64,000 nt of DNA, taken from positions 496,001-560,000 of the forward strand of contig NZ_JACYTN010000001.1 of assembly GCF_014841135.1 (NCBI RefSeq), in the 5' to 3' direction. The translations under genes were made by a program, and so were the position numbers. This DNA is from Paenibacillus arenosi. GTDB taxonomy: Bacteria; Bacillota; Bacilli; Paenibacillales; Paenibacillaceae. The notes beneath the pieces are model-generated. The model searched no databases and was not told the origin of the DNA. It was given only the letters and a program-made list of their open reading frames with translations. Shown here in pieces: positions 9,489 through 19,458 of this stretch; positions within the stretch are counted from its first letter, which is position 1, and every line of letters begins with the position of its first letter.

Positions 9489-9533
9489 GTATAGGTTATA
9501 CGCGTCCCGCAACGCTAAAGGAGGATGTTACGC

Positions 9534-10808
9534 TTGCAAATGGTGCAGATAGTACTGTCTTCAGTACTCGTTTTTTTCATTATCGTTACGATACATGAGT
9601 GGGGTCATTTCATATTTGCGAAGCGTGCTGGCATTCTTGTGCGGGAGTTTGCAATTGGTTTTGGACCCAAAATTTTTGCATACAAGAAGGGTGAAACTCG
9701 CTATACGCTAAGGCTGCTTCCAATTGGGGGCTATGTCAGAATGGCTGGCGAAGATCCTGAAGTTGTAGAAATTCAGCCAGGACAAACGATTGCGATTCGC
9801 ATCAGCGATGGACAAGTGAAGAAGCTGTATGCTGATCAACTCGATATGAGGAAAAATGTCATTCGAGGTGAGATTGTTAGTATTGATTTAGAGCACAATC
9901 TAAATCTTACGCTAGCGGTTGATGGCGAACAGCAGACGTATCAGGTTCATCCGCAAGCACTTATCGTAGCACGTAATCAGGACACTCAAATTGCTCCCCG
10001 CAATCGCCAGTTTGGCGGCAAGACCGTAGGTCAGCGTGCGTTAGCCATTTTTGGTGGACCATTAATGAACTTCATTCTTGCGTTTTTCTTGTTTGCTGCC
10101 CATATTTTGATGGTAGGCATTCCATTGGAAAACCCGACTTACGTCAAAGTAGGCAATATCAAAGAAGATATGCCTGCTTCTAAAGCTAATATCCAAGAAG
10201 GCGATATCATTGAGAAAATTAATGGGGTCGCAATTGGTGGAAATGCTGAGAAGCTTGTGAAAATGACAGCTGAATCAGAAGGTAAGCCGATGACGTGGAG
10301 CGTATTACGAGGAACTGAGCGTTTTGAAGTGACATTGACTCCTGTAAAATTAGAGGGGCATGAGGGTGGAAAAGTCGGTATTTCACCTATTCTTCCGACT
10401 CGTTCGCCTTCGTTTACAGAGACGTTCCAGCATGCTGGAACTTCAATGGTTAACATGACGAAGCTAATATTCGATGGTTTCAAACAGTTAGTGTTCGGGC
10501 AATTCAAGCTCGATGACTTAGGTGGACCTGTACGAACATTCGAAATAACAGGTCAAGTGGCCAAACAAGGAATTGAACAACTAACATTATGGACAGCCAT
10601 ACTAAGTTTGTACTTGGGTATATTCAATCTTCTTCCAATTCCTGCATTGGACGGAAGTCGTCTAGTGTTCATTGGAGTTGAGGCATTGAGAGGCAAGCCA
10701 ATCGATCCGAACCGTGAAAGTATGGTTCACTTTGTCGGCTTTGCTATGCTTATGATGCTTATACTGGTTGTTACTTATAATGATATATTACGTCTATTTA
10801 AAAGCTAA
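9534..10808 (+). CDS. rseP: Site-2 intramembrane zinc metalloprotease
   Basis: RasP/RseP family enzyme that cleaves membrane anti-sigma factors and signal peptides within the bilayer. The zinc motif HEWGH is at residues 21-25 in the first membrane helix. A PDZ domain lies in the middle (around 190-280), and the second catalytic motif NLLPIPALDGSR is near the C-terminus. 424 residues from TTG 9534, 9 nt after AAAGGAGG; ATG 9525 overlaps that ribosome binding site. The order dxr-rseP-proS-polC matches B. subtilis, where the gene is called rasP. Confidence 0.94.
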   Translation: MQMVQIVLSSVLVFFIIVTIHEWGHFIFAKRAGILVREFAIGFGPKIFAYKKGETRYTLRLLPIGGYVRMAGEDPEVVEIQPGQTIAIRISDGQVKKLYADQLDMRKNVIRGEIVSIDLEHNLNLTLAVDGEQQTYQVHPQALIVARNQDTQIAPRNRQFGGKTVGQRALAIFGGPLMNFILAFFLFAAHILMVGIPLENPTYVKVGNIKEDMPASKANIQEGDIIEKINGVAIGGNAEKLVKMTAESEGKPMTWSVLRGTERFEVTLTPVKLEGHEGGKVGISPILPTRSPSFTETFQHAGTSMVNMTKLIFDGFKQLVFGQFKLDDLGGPVRTFEITGQVAKQGIEQLTLWTAILSLYLGIFNLLPIPALDGSRLVFIGVEALRGKPIDPNRESMVHFVGFAMLMMLILVVTYNDILRLFKS

Positions 10809-10923
10809 TATTTGTGACGTCATTGGCGGGACTGCATCGGTTCACTAATTTATTATTTTATTTTCAGATAATAGTACATGATGTACCTCGCTAATGCACA
10901 GATTCAGGAGGAACTTATCCGTT

Positions 10924-12372
10924 ATGTCTAAGGAGAAGCAGTTCGTATCGGAAATTACACCACAGCAAGAAGATTTCTCTCGCTGGTATATTGATGTTAT
11001 TAAAAAAGCAGAGCTGATGGACTACTCCCCAGTTCGCGGCTGTATCGTATTTCGTCCAGATGGATTCGAGATTTGGGAACATATTCGTGAGGAATTGGAT
11101 CGTCGTTTTAAGGAAACAGGTCACCGCAATGCTTACTTCCCAATGTTTATTCCTGAAAGCTTCTTCCAAAAAGAGAAGGAGCACGTAGAAGGATTTAACC
11201 CAGAGTTGCCATGGGTTACGGAAGCAGGCGGAGAGAAGCTTGAAGAGCGTCTTGCCATTCGTCCTACATCTGAAACAATGATTGGTCATATGTACTCCAA
11301 GTGGATTCAATCTTATCGTGATCTACCAGTACTTATTAACCAATGGGCGAATGTCGTTCGTTGGGAGAAGCGTACATTACCGTTCCTTCGGACAAGTGAA
11401 TTCTTGTGGCAGGAAGGCCATACGGCACATGAAACGGAAGAAGAAGCACGTCATGAGACGATGCAAATGCTTCAAATTTATAAAGAATTTGTTGAAGACT
11501 ACTTAGCGATTCCAGTAATCGTTGGTCAAAAAACACCTTCTGAGAAATTTGCGGGTGCTGTAGATACGTATTCGATTGAAGCAATGATGAAAGACGGACG
11601 TGCTGTACAAGCGGGTACTTCTCATTACTTGGGAACAAACTTTGCGGTAGCATTTGATATCCAATACCTTGGCCGTGAAAATTCGATGGAATATGTGCAC
11701 ACTACATCTTGGGGAGTAAGTACACGTCTTATTGGCTCTATGATTATGGTGCACGGTGATGATCGTGGATTGGTACTTCCTCCTAAGGTTGCACCTACAC
11801 AAGTCGTTATTATTCCAATCGGTCCAGCGAAGTTGCGTGATCAAGTAGTAAGTCGTGCAGATGAGTTGTTTGCTGAATTGAAGACAGCAGGCGTTCGCGT
11901 GCGTATGGATGATCGCTCTGATGTATCGCCGGGCTGGAAATTCAACGAATACGAAATGCGTGGTGTCCCAGTTCGCCTTGAAATCGGTCCTCGTGATATG
12001 GAAAACGGTGTTTGCGTGCTTGTTTCCCGTGTTACAGGCGAGAAGCGAATTGTTGAGCAAGCGAAGTTAACAGAAGAAGTACAAAAAATGTTGAACGATG
12101 TACATGCTGAAATGTTCAATCGTGCGCAAGAATTCCGCCAAGAGAACTTCTATTCCGTGAATACAATTGACGAAATGAAAGCATCTATGGAAGAGAAGCG
12201 TGGCTTCACATTGGCTGGATGGTGTGGTTCTGATGCTTGTGAGAATCAAGTGAAGGAAGAAACAGGTGCTACTAGCCGTAACATTCCATTTACAGTAGAT
12301 GAACACAAGTCTTCCTGCCTAGTTTGTGGTGAGAAGGCTAAACATACCGTTGTATTTGCACGTGCATATTAA
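10924..12372 (+). CDS. proS: Prolyl-tRNA synthetase, archaeal/eukaryotic-like (short) type
   Basis: Charges tRNA-Pro. Class II motifs are visible: RPTSETMIGHMYSKWIQSYR, the VVRWEKRTLPFLRTSEFLWQ motif 2 region and the GVSTRLIGSMIMVHGDD motif 3. At 482 residues it lacks the INS editing domain of the roughly 565-residue bacterial type. It ends in the C-terminal zinc-domain pattern of the other type (WCGSDACENQ ... CLVCGEKA ... FARAY). ATG 10924 follows AGGAGGAA. The bacterial type occupies this rseP-polC position in B. subtilis, so this looks like replacement in place. Confidence 0.95.
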   Translation: MSKEKQFVSEITPQQEDFSRWYIDVIKKAELMDYSPVRGCIVFRPDGFEIWEHIREELDRRFKETGHRNAYFPMFIPESFFQKEKEHVEGFNPELPWVTEAGGEKLEERLAIRPTSETMIGHMYSKWIQSYRDLPVLINQWANVVRWEKRTLPFLRTSEFLWQEGHTAHETEEEARHETMQMLQIYKEFVEDYLAIPVIVGQKTPSEKFAGAVDTYSIEAMMKDGRAVQAGTSHYLGTNFAVAFDIQYLGRENSMEYVHTTSWGVSTRLIGSMIMVHGDDRGLVLPPKVAPTQVVIIPIGPAKLRDQVVSRADELFAELKTAGVRVRMDDRSDVSPGWKFNEYEMRGVPVRLEIGPRDMENGVCVLVSRVTGEKRIVEQAKLTEEVQKMLNDVHAEMFNRAQEFRQENFYSVNTIDEMKASMEEKRGFTLAGWCGSDACENQVKEETGATSRNIPFTVDEHKSSCLVCGEKAKHTVVFARAY

Positions 12373-12399
12373 TTACAATACTAATAGTTGATAAAGATG

Positions 12400-12464
12400 A
12401 AATGGCTTTCGATGCGGGAGCATCCCTCGGCAATCCGAATGATGACTCCTAGCGAAAGCCATTT
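12400..12464 (+). other. Perfect 12-bp inverted repeat enclosing small hairpins (proS-polC spacer)
   Basis: AAATGGCTTTCG (12400-12411) pairs perfectly with CGAAAGCCATTT (12453-12464). Inside, ATGC-GGGA(G)-GCAT (12412-12423) and TCGG-CAAT-CCGA (12427-12438) form two further hairpins. GGAG (12417-12420) could instead pair with CTCC (12446-12449). The following CTGTTCTATAG is a poor U-tract, so this may be a terminator, a stabiliser or a processed RNA. Confidence 0.55.
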
Positions 12465-12496
12465 CTGTTCTATAGATTAGACAGGAGGTGGACTTC

Positions 12497-15400
12497 ATGA
12501 CGGATCGTAGACAACGTTTTGAGCTGCTAATGAAGCAAGCCGAACTGCCGCCCGAACTTATTCAAACCTTTTTTCAAGATGGACACATAGATCGTGTCGA
12601 AACTAGCCGTTCGAATCGAGAATGGACGATCCACATCGAAAAATCAACGGTCGTACCACCGGAAGCGTACCGAACATTTTGTTTGAAAATCCAAGACAAA
12701 ATGTCGCATATCGCGAAGATAAAAATCATTTTTCATTATGAAGAAGTGGTTTCTTATCAAGAAGTCGTTGAAGCCTATTGGCAGCTATTCATGGAATGGG
12801 TGAAGCGTGAGGTTGCTTCTGTGAACGGATGGCTGCATAGGGCACGGATCGAAGTTGAGTCTGATCTTGTTCGAATATTATTAGCTGAAGAAACTTCATT
12901 GGAATTGGCTAAGAAGAAGCAAATTGATGAATACGTCAAGCGCTTCTACGATACGTATTTCTCACGCCAATTGCGTGTACAGCTTCAGATTGGACAGCAG
13001 GATCAAGAAGTGGTTCAAGAATTCCAAGCGAAGCTGGTTGAGGAAGAACGTAAAGCTGTTCAGCGTATGATGGAAGAAGCAGCGTTGGAGTCTGTCGATC
13101 AAGCAGCTGAACCGGGAGTCGTTCCAGATCGTCTGCAATTCGGCTATGAAGTTAAAGATCAGCCCATGCCCATCATGGACGTACAGGATGAAGAGAAGCG
13201 TGTCACCCTTCAAGGTATGGTATTTGGTTTGGAAACGAAGGAACTGCGGAATGGTAATACGTTATTCACGTACAATGTAACTGATTTTTCTGATTCCATG
13301 CTTATTAAGATGTTTGCTAAGTCAAAAGAAGATGTGCTTAAACTCAGTCTTTTATCGAACGGAAAATGGGTTAAAGTTCGTGGTCGTGTCGAGTACGACC
13401 GTTTTATGATGACTCCAGAGCTCGTTATGTTAGCGTCTGATTTGCAAGAAGTAACTGCTCCTCCAGAACGTCAAGATAATGCAGAGGAGAAGCGGGTAGA
13501 GTTCCATTTGCACACAACGATGAGTACGATGGATGCTGTTACTTCGATAGATAGCTATGTGAAGCAAGCTGCTAAGTGGGGACATAAGGCAATTGCTGTA
13601 ACGGATCATGGCAATGTTCAATGTTATCCAGAAGCCGCTAAGGCTGCGAAGAAGCATGGCGTCAAAGTGATTTACGGTCTAGAAGCGAATGTGGTTAATG
13701 ATAATACAGAAGTCGTTATGAATGCAGGACCTCGCAATTTGAAAGAGGCAACATATGTTGTATTTGATATTGAGACAACGGGGCTTTCTGTAACGAATAA
13801 CAAAATAATCGAGATCGCGGCAGTAAAAATGCAGGACGGTAAAGAAATCGATCGCTATGCTTCCTTCGTTAATCCGCACGAACGTATTCCATACAACATC
13901 CAGCAATTGACGAATATTACGGATGATATGGTACAGGATGCTCCCGAAGTGGATGAAGTACTGAAGCAATTCGTGGCGTTTGTGGAAGACGACATCCTTG
14001 TTGCTCATAATGCTCGATTTGATATGGGCTTCGTACAGAATAATTTGAAACAGCTAGGAATGTCGGAACTGTCTAATCCAGTATTAGATACACTTGAGCT
14101 AGCAAGATTGATTCACCCAACACTCAAAAATCATCGTCTAAATACGTTAGCAGACAAGTATAAAGTATCGCTTGAAAATCATCACCGTGCGATCGATGAT
14201 ACGATTGCATTGTCAGGTGTATTAGTCGGATTGTTACATGATGCGCATTCGATTCGCGGAATTGAGATGTTGGATCGTCTTAATGATTATGTTGGGCAAA
14301 ATTTAAAAAATACACGTCCATTCCACTGCAGTATTTATGCATTGAATGATGTGGGCAGAAAAAATTTATATAAGCTTATTTCGTCATCACATACGGAGTA
14401 CTTCCATCGTGTAGCATGTATTCCAAAGCGTAAGCTCATTGAACATCGTGAAGGGCTGCTTATTATTTCTGGCTGCGAGAAAGGCGAGTTCTTTGAGGCT
14501 GTATTGAACAAGTCACGAGAAGAAGCTGAAGAAATCGCACAATTTTATGATGTGTTGGAAATTCAACCGCTCACGATGTACATGCATCTCGTTGATAAAG
14601 GTCTTGTAGGTGCACCGTCTGATATTGAGCAGGCGATACGTAAAGTATGCGATATTGGAGATAAGTTCGGTAAGCCAGTTATAGCGACTGGTAACGTTCA
14701 TTATTTGAACCCACGGGATAAAATGTTCCGTGATATTACGATTCATGGTATTACTGGCTTTAGTCCGCTCAAAGATCAAAAGAAACCGGACGCACACTTC
14801 CGTACGACGACAGAAATGCTGAAGGAATTTGAGTTCCTCGGTGCTGATGTTGCAAAGCGAGTTGTGATAACGAATCCGAATGATTTGGCAGATCGATTTG
14901 AAGCGTTAAAGCTGTTCCCAGATGAGTTGTTTACGCCGATTATTGATGGCGCAGATGAAGAAATGCGCAATACTTGCTATGAGACAGCAAAAAGTATATA
15001 TGGTGAGCCTGTACCGGAAATTGTCGTTGCACGACTAGAGAAGGAACTTGAACCGATTATTAAATTCGGTTTCTCCGCCAACTATTTGATCTCGGAGCGA
15101 CTTGTAAAAAAATCAAATGCAGATGGTTACTTGGTTGGTTCCCGTGGTTCCGTAGGTTCATCAGTAGTTGCGACATTCCTGGGTATCTCTGAAGTTAACC
15201 CATTGCCACCACATTATGTATGCCCTAATGCTGAATGCAAGCATAGCGAATGGATTACAGATGGCAGCGTGCCAAGTGGCTTTGATTTGCCTGATAAAGA
15301 ATGCCCGAACTGTAGTACTCGTATGAAAGGTGAAGGCCAAGATATTCCGTTCGAAACGTTCCTTGGATTTAAGGGAGATAAAGTTCCCGATATCGATTTG

Positions 15401-16810
15401 AACTTCTCTGGTGAGTACCAACCGATTGCTCATAATTACACGAAAGAGTTGTTTGGTGAGAAAAGTGTATTCCGAGCAGGGACGATCGGTACGGTAGCAG
15501 AGAAAACGGCATTTGGTTTTACGAAAAAATACGAAGAGGACTACCATAAAAAATGGCGCGGTGCAGAGCTATCTCGGCTTGCCTTAGGCTGTACAGGTGT
15601 AAAACGCAGTACAGGACAGCATCCAGGTGGTATCGTTGTCGTGCCAGATTACATGGAAGTTGAAGATATTACGCCTGTTCAATTTCCAGCAGATGATCAA
15701 AATGCGGAATGGAAGACAACGCATTTCGACTATCACGCTTTCGATGCCAACTTGCTGAAGCTTGATATTCTCGGACATGATGATCCGACCATGATGCGGA
15801 TGCTGCAAGATTTGACTGGATTTGATCCGACGAAAATCCCGATGAATGATCCGAAAGTAATGAGCATGTTCAACTCAACGAAAGCGCTTGGTGTTGAGCC
15901 TGATCAAATACGTACACCGGTTGCGACATATGGTATACCCGAGATGGGGACGCGATTTGTTCGCCAAATGCTTGTCGAATGTCAACCGAGTTCTTTTGCC
16001 GATTTACTGCAAATATCAGGTTTATCCCATGGTACAGGGGTATGGTTAGGAAATGCTCAGGAACTTATTAAAAGCGGTATTTGTACGATCAAGACCGTTA
16101 TCGGTTGTCGTGACGAAATTATGTTGTTCCTTATTTACAAAGCCGGTATGGATGCAAGTCTAGCCTTTAAGATTACGGAAAATGTGCGTAAAGGTAAGGG
16201 ACTTTCGGAAGATTGGATCAACGAGATGAAGCGTTGCAACGTACCACAGTGGTATATTGATTCTTGTTTAAAAATCCAGTACATGTTCCCGAAAGCCCAT
16301 GCGGCTGCCTATGTTATTTCAGCAGTGCGCTGTGCTTACTACAAGCTGTATCATCCAATTGAGTTCTACGCCACGTATTTCACAGTTCGTGCGGAAGACT
16401 TTGATATCGAGCTACTTTGCCAAGGCTACGAGGCCATCAACCGTAAAATTGATGAAATCGAAGCGAAAGGCTTCCAAGCACTTCCGAAAGAGAAGAACAT
16501 GCTTCCTGTTTTGGAAATGGCATTGGAGATGACAGCTCGTGGTTTGAGCTTTAAGTCCCTTGATCTTTATCGATCAGATGCAACGATGTTCTTAGTGGAT
16601 GGGGATTCACTAATTCCTCCGTTCTCTGCGATGCAGGGTATCGGTGAGAACGCGGCACGCAACATTGCGGCATCGCGTGAAGGTGATGAGTTCTTGTCCA
16701 TCGAAGATTTCCAACAGCGGTCGAAAGCGTCAAAAACGATTATTGAGCTGTTAACACAGATGGGCTGCTTCCGTGGATTGCCTGAGACGAACCAGCTGTC
16801 GCTGTTCTGA
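12497..16810 (+). CDS. polC: DNA polymerase III alpha subunit, PolC type
   Basis: Replicative polymerase of low-GC Gram-positives, with built-in proofreading. 1437 residues, the same length as I recall for B. subtilis PolC. Visible domains in order: N-terminal and OB domains (to about 320), PHP domain with EFHLHTTMS (about 335), DEDD exonuclease VVFDIETTGLS (about 421), and polymerase core from about 850 (YLVGSRGSVGSS). The zinc finger CPNAEC...CPNCSTRM is at about 908-940, followed by the catalytic PDIDLNFSGEYQ (about 964). The C-terminus NQLSLF is the beta-clamp-binding motif. ATG 12497 is 8 nt after AGGAGG. Intact, no frameshift. Confidence 0.98.
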   Translation: MTDRRQRFELLMKQAELPPELIQTFFQDGHIDRVETSRSNREWTIHIEKSTVVPPEAYRTFCLKIQDKMSHIAKIKIIFHYEEVVSYQEVVEAYWQLFMEWVKREVASVNGWLHRARIEVESDLVRILLAEETSLELAKKKQIDEYVKRFYDTYFSRQLRVQLQIGQQDQEVVQEFQAKLVEEERKAVQRMMEEAALESVDQAAEPGVVPDRLQFGYEVKDQPMPIMDVQDEEKRVTLQGMVFGLETKELRNGNTLFTYNVTDFSDSMLIKMFAKSKEDVLKLSLLSNGKWVKVRGRVEYDRFMMTPELVMLASDLQEVTAPPERQDNAEEKRVEFHLHTTMSTMDAVTSIDSYVKQAAKWGHKAIAVTDHGNVQCYPEAAKAAKKHGVKVIYGLEANVVNDNTEVVMNAGPRNLKEATYVVFDIETTGLSVTNNKIIEIAAVKMQDGKEIDRYASFVNPHERIPYNIQQLTNITDDMVQDAPEVDEVLKQFVAFVEDDILVAHNARFDMGFVQNNLKQLGMSELSNPVLDTLELARLIHPTLKNHRLNTLADKYKVSLENHHRAIDDTIALSGVLVGLLHDAHSIRGIEMLDRLNDYVGQNLKNTRPFHCSIYALNDVGRKNLYKLISSSHTEYFHRVACIPKRKLIEHREGLLIISGCEKGEFFEAVLNKSREEAEEIAQFYDVLEIQPLTMYMHLVDKGLVGAPSDIEQAIRKVCDIGDKFGKPVIATGNVHYLNPRDKMFRDITIHGITGFSPLKDQKKPDAHFRTTTEMLKEFEFLGADVAKRVVITNPNDLADRFEALKLFPDELFTPIIDGADEEMRNTCYETAKSIYGEPVPEIVVARLEKELEPIIKFGFSANYLISERLVKKSNADGYLVGSRGSVGSSVVATFLGISEVNPLPPHYVCPNAECKHSEWITDGSVPSGFDLPDKECPNCSTRMKGEGQDIPFETFLGFKGDKVPDIDLNFSGEYQPIAHNYTKELFGEKSVFRAGTIGTVAEKTAFGFTKKYEEDYHKKWRGAELSRLALGCTGVKRSTGQHPGGIVVVPDYMEVEDITPVQFPADDQNAEWKTTHFDYHAFDANLLKLDILGHDDPTMMRMLQDLTGFDPTKIPMNDPKVMSMFNSTKALGVEPDQIRTPVATYGIPEMGTRFVRQMLVECQPSSFADLLQISGLSHGTGVWLGNAQELIKSGICTIKTVIGCRDEIMLFLIYKAGMDASLAFKITENVRKGKGLSEDWINEMKRCNVPQWYIDSCLKIQYMFPKAHAAAYVISAVRCAYYKLYHPIEFYATYFTVRAEDFDIELLCQGYEAINRKIDEIEAKGFQALPKEKNMLPVLEMALEMTARGLSFKSLDLYRSDATMFLVDGDSLIPPFSAMQGIGENAARNIAASREGDEFLSIEDFQQRSKASKTIIELLTQMGCFRGLPETNQLSLF

Positions 16811-16877
16811 TACATTGCTTTTTCGTAATTGTTTATGCTATAATTCTTTTGGTAATCATGTGGATACAGCCGTTGAG

Positions 16878-16908
16878 AAGAGTGGGGAAACCCACTCTTT
16901 CATATTTA
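16878..16908 (+). terminator. Intrinsic terminator after polC
   Basis: AAGAGTGGG-GAAA-CCCACTCTT, a 9-bp stem with a GNRA-like tetraloop, followed by TTCATATTT. Confidence 0.65.
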
Positions 16909-17033
16909 CATCCGGTCTTTTTTTGATGATATGCCAATTTGTGTTAACAATTGGATAGGTATTGTGATGTGAATGAAACGGAGTTAACCATATATTTGAA
17001 AAAGACATACCTAGTGTAACGGAGGTACAAAGC

Positions 17034-17495
17034 TTGAGCACACCGAACATCAAATCGGTAGTAGAAAACATGTTGCAACCTTATTTGGATGAGCATCAGT
17101 TCGAGTTAGTTGACATTGAATATGTCAAAGAAGGAAGCAGTTGGTTCCTGCGAGTGTTTGTGGACAAGGATGGCGGGATCGATATTGAGGACTGCGGTCG
17201 CATTAGTGAATATTTGAGTCTGCAATTGGATGATAATGACCCAATTACAGATGCTTACTTCCTAGAAGTATCTTCTCCTGGCGCAGAACGCCCGTTGAAG
17301 AAGCCGAAGGACTATGAGAAATCGATTGGCAAGCATGTCTTCGTGACTACATATGAGCCTGTTCAAGGCCTTAAAGAGTTTGAAGGTACGCTTGTATCCT
17401 ATGATGGAGAAACAGTCGTCGTACGAGTTGGCAAGAAAGAATATGAATTGTCTGCATCCAAAGTAGCCAGCGCTCGTTTGGCTATTGTGTTCTAA
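17034..17495 (+). CDS. rimP: Ribosome maturation factor RimP
   Basis: Assists 30S subunit maturation. 153 residues with the conserved N-terminal FELVDIEYVKEGSSWFLRVF, DCGRISEYLS and YFLEVSSPGAERPLKKPKDY motifs, and a C-terminal SH3-like (Sm-like) domain. TTG 17034 lies 8 nt after GGAGG. First gene of the nusA-infB operon, as in nearly all bacteria. Confidence 0.95.
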   Translation: MSTPNIKSVVENMLQPYLDEHQFELVDIEYVKEGSSWFLRVFVDKDGGIDIEDCGRISEYLSLQLDDNDPITDAYFLEVSSPGAERPLKKPKDYEKSIGKHVFVTTYEPVQGLKEFEGTLVSYDGETVVVRVGKKEYELSASKVASARLAIVF

Positions 17496-17571
17496 GATTA
17501 ATATGTAATTTTCTTTACGTACATGAGTACATGATGAAGCCGTTTCGCGGCTGAAAGGGGGAGCTTACCGC

Positions 17572-18762
17572 ATGAGTATTGATTTTATTGAAGCGTTGGC
17601 AGAGATTGAGCACGAAAAAGGAATTGCCAAAGAAATATTAATTGATGCGATTGAAGCTGCTTTGATCTCCAGCTACAAGCGCAATTTTAATGCAGCACAA
17701 AATGTTCGTGTGGATATTAATCGTACAACGGGTGTAATCAAAGTATATGCCCGTAAGACGGTCGTAGATGAGGTTATGGATCCTCGACACGAAATTTCGC
17801 TGCATGCATCCCGTGAAGTGAATCCGAACTACCAGATTGATGACGTCTGTGAGATTGAAGTGACCCCACGCGAGTTCGGTCGTATTGCAGCACAGACGGC
17901 TAAGCAAGTTGTAACACAGCGTATTCGTGAAGCAGAGCGCGGACTCATTTATCATGCGTTCGTTGATCGTGCTGAAGATATCGTAACAGGTATCGTGCAG
18001 CGTCAAGATACGCGCAACGTATTTATTGATTTGGGCAAGGTGGAAGCTGTTCTTCCTTTGAACGAAATGATGCCGAACGAGAAGTTCAAACACGGTGATC
18101 GTGTTAAAGCATACATTACGAAAGTAGAGAACACTACAAAAGGTCCTCAAATTATTTTGTCCCGAACGCATCCAGGATTGCTCAAGCGTCTGTTTGAGTT
18201 AGAAGTTCCTGAAATCTTCGAAGGTGTGGTAGAGATTAAGTCTGTTGCGCGCGAAGCGGGTCAACGTTCTAAGATTGCGGTTTATTCTCGTAATCCTGAA
18301 GTAGATCCTGTAGGCTCCTGTGTTGGTCCTAAAGGTACACGCGTACAAACGATCGTGAACGAACTTCGCGGTGAAAAAATCGATATCGTGCGCTGGTCTG
18401 AGGATGTAGAGGAGTACGTAGCGAACTCACTTAGCCCATCTAAGGTAGTAGAAGTTGATGTTCGAGAAGTTGAGAAGATGGCACGTGTAATCGTTCCTGA
18501 TTATCAATTGTCTCTTGCAATCGGCATCAAGGGTCAAAATGCTCGTCTTGCAGCTAAGCTAACAGGCTGGAAGATCGACATTAAGAGCGAGTCCCAGATT
18601 GGCGAAGTTATTGCTGCTGAGTTGGAAGCCGAAGACCTTGCGAATGAGCAAGAGCGTTTGGTTGCTGAACAAGGCTTCGAGCCTACGGAGTCGTTTGAAC
18701 AAGAGGAAGCTCTAAATGAGAGCGATGAAGAGATTACAGAAACTCAGCAGACACAAGAGTAA
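17572..18762 (+). CDS. nusA: Transcription elongation/termination factor NusA
   Basis: Binds RNA polymerase and nascent RNA, modulating pausing and termination. 396 residues. An N-terminal RNAP-binding domain (to about 130) is followed by an S1 domain (about 134-200, VTGIVQRQDTRNVFIDLGKV) and two KH domains with VGSCVGPKGTRVQTIVNELR and LAIGIKGQNARLAAKLTGWK. The tail is acidic (Glu/Asp/Gln rich). It lacks the E. coli-type C-terminal acidic repeats, as is normal for Bacillales. ATG 17572 follows GAAAGGGGGAG. Confidence 0.97.
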   Translation: MSIDFIEALAEIEHEKGIAKEILIDAIEAALISSYKRNFNAAQNVRVDINRTTGVIKVYARKTVVDEVMDPRHEISLHASREVNPNYQIDDVCEIEVTPREFGRIAAQTAKQVVTQRIREAERGLIYHAFVDRAEDIVTGIVQRQDTRNVFIDLGKVEAVLPLNEMMPNEKFKHGDRVKAYITKVENTTKGPQIILSRTHPGLLKRLFELEVPEIFEGVVEIKSVAREAGQRSKIAVYSRNPEVDPVGSCVGPKGTRVQTIVNELRGEKIDIVRWSEDVEEYVANSLSPSKVVEVDVREVEKMARVIVPDYQLSLAIGIKGQNARLAAKLTGWKIDIKSESQIGEVIAAELEAEDLANEQERLVAEQGFEPTESFEQEEALNESDEEITETQQTQE

Positions 18763-18812
18763 TTCGTGTAAACAAGTTCTCGTTGTACGCTGGAGGGCAA
18801 GGGGGTTCAGTC

Positions 18813-19124
18813 ATGAAACCGAGAAAAGTACCGCTGCGCAAATGCGTTGCTTGTCAGCAAATGATGCCCAAAAAGGAGCTTATCCGCGTTGTCAAGACTC
18901 CCCAAGATGAGGTTCAAATCGACTTGACAGGCAAGAAGTCAGGTCGGGGTGCTTACTTATGTGGGAAACTAGCTTGCTTCAAGCTGGCACATAAGTCAAA
19001 AGCTCTTGACCGTGCGCTTAAGCAAGCCGTGCACGCTGATATATATCAACAGTTGGCGCAGGATTTCATCCGCGTCGAAGATGATTTTCTCGCTAACAAG
19101 GAGCGAGATGAAGATGAAGAATAA
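18813..19124 (+). CDS. ylxR: YlxR family RNA-binding protein (RnpM)
   Basis: 103 residues, with the DUF448 core RKCVACQQMMPKKELIRVVK and GRGAYLCGKLACF. Family members bind RNA, and in B. subtilis a YlxR homologue has been reported to bind RNase P RNA (name rnpM). ATG 18813 follows AAGGGGG with 7-nt spacing. It sits between nusA and ylxQ in the conserved operon and overlaps the next start. Confidence 0.93.
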   Translation: MKPRKVPLRKCVACQQMMPKKELIRVVKTPQDEVQIDLTGKKSGRGAYLCGKLACFKLAHKSKALDRALKQAVHADIYQQLAQDFIRVEDDFLANKERDEDEE

Positions 19125-19458
19125 AGTCCTGTCTCAACTTGGCTTGGCGCAACGTGCTGGCAAGCTAGTATCCGGAGACGACATTGTGTTTAAAGCAATA
19201 CGAAATAGTCAGGCTCGATTAGTAATCGTTGCAGGTGATGCATCTGAGAACACAAAGAAAAAGTTCAAAGATAAATGCAATACCTACAATGTTCCACTTG
19301 TTATTGGATTTACCCGAGATGAGCTTGGAGAAAGTATTGGTAAGCTAGACCGAGTGATATTGGGGGTAACCGACAAGGGCTTCGCGAGCTTGATGCATAA
19401 CGGGCTGATAACTATGTCGGAGGTGGAGTATATTGGTGAAACAAGGGAAGGACAATAA
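19114..19458 (+). CDS. ylxQ: L7Ae-like K-turn RNA-binding protein YlxQ
   Basis: 114 residues, ribosomal L7Ae/L30e/Gadd45 fold. [20 protein letters not shown], the [18 protein letters not shown] strand-helix, and [10 protein letters not shown] match the YlxQ group, thought to bind kink-turn RNA. The start is uncertain: ATG 19114 lies 10 nt and ATG 19108 lies 4 nt after AAGGAG; I prefer 19114. It overlaps ylxR by 11 bp and infB by 26 bp, indicating tight coupling. Confidence 0.9.
   Translation: MKNKVLSQLGLAQRAGKLVSGDDIVFKAIRNSQARLVIVAGDASENTKKKFKDKCNTYNVPLVIGFTRDELGESIGKLDRVILGVTDKGFASLMHNGLITMSEVEYIGETREGQ

Noticed and set aside
10809-10923. T-box leader for proS
   Set aside because: Only 115 bp separate rseP and proS, with no terminator/antiterminator pair or T-box sequence.
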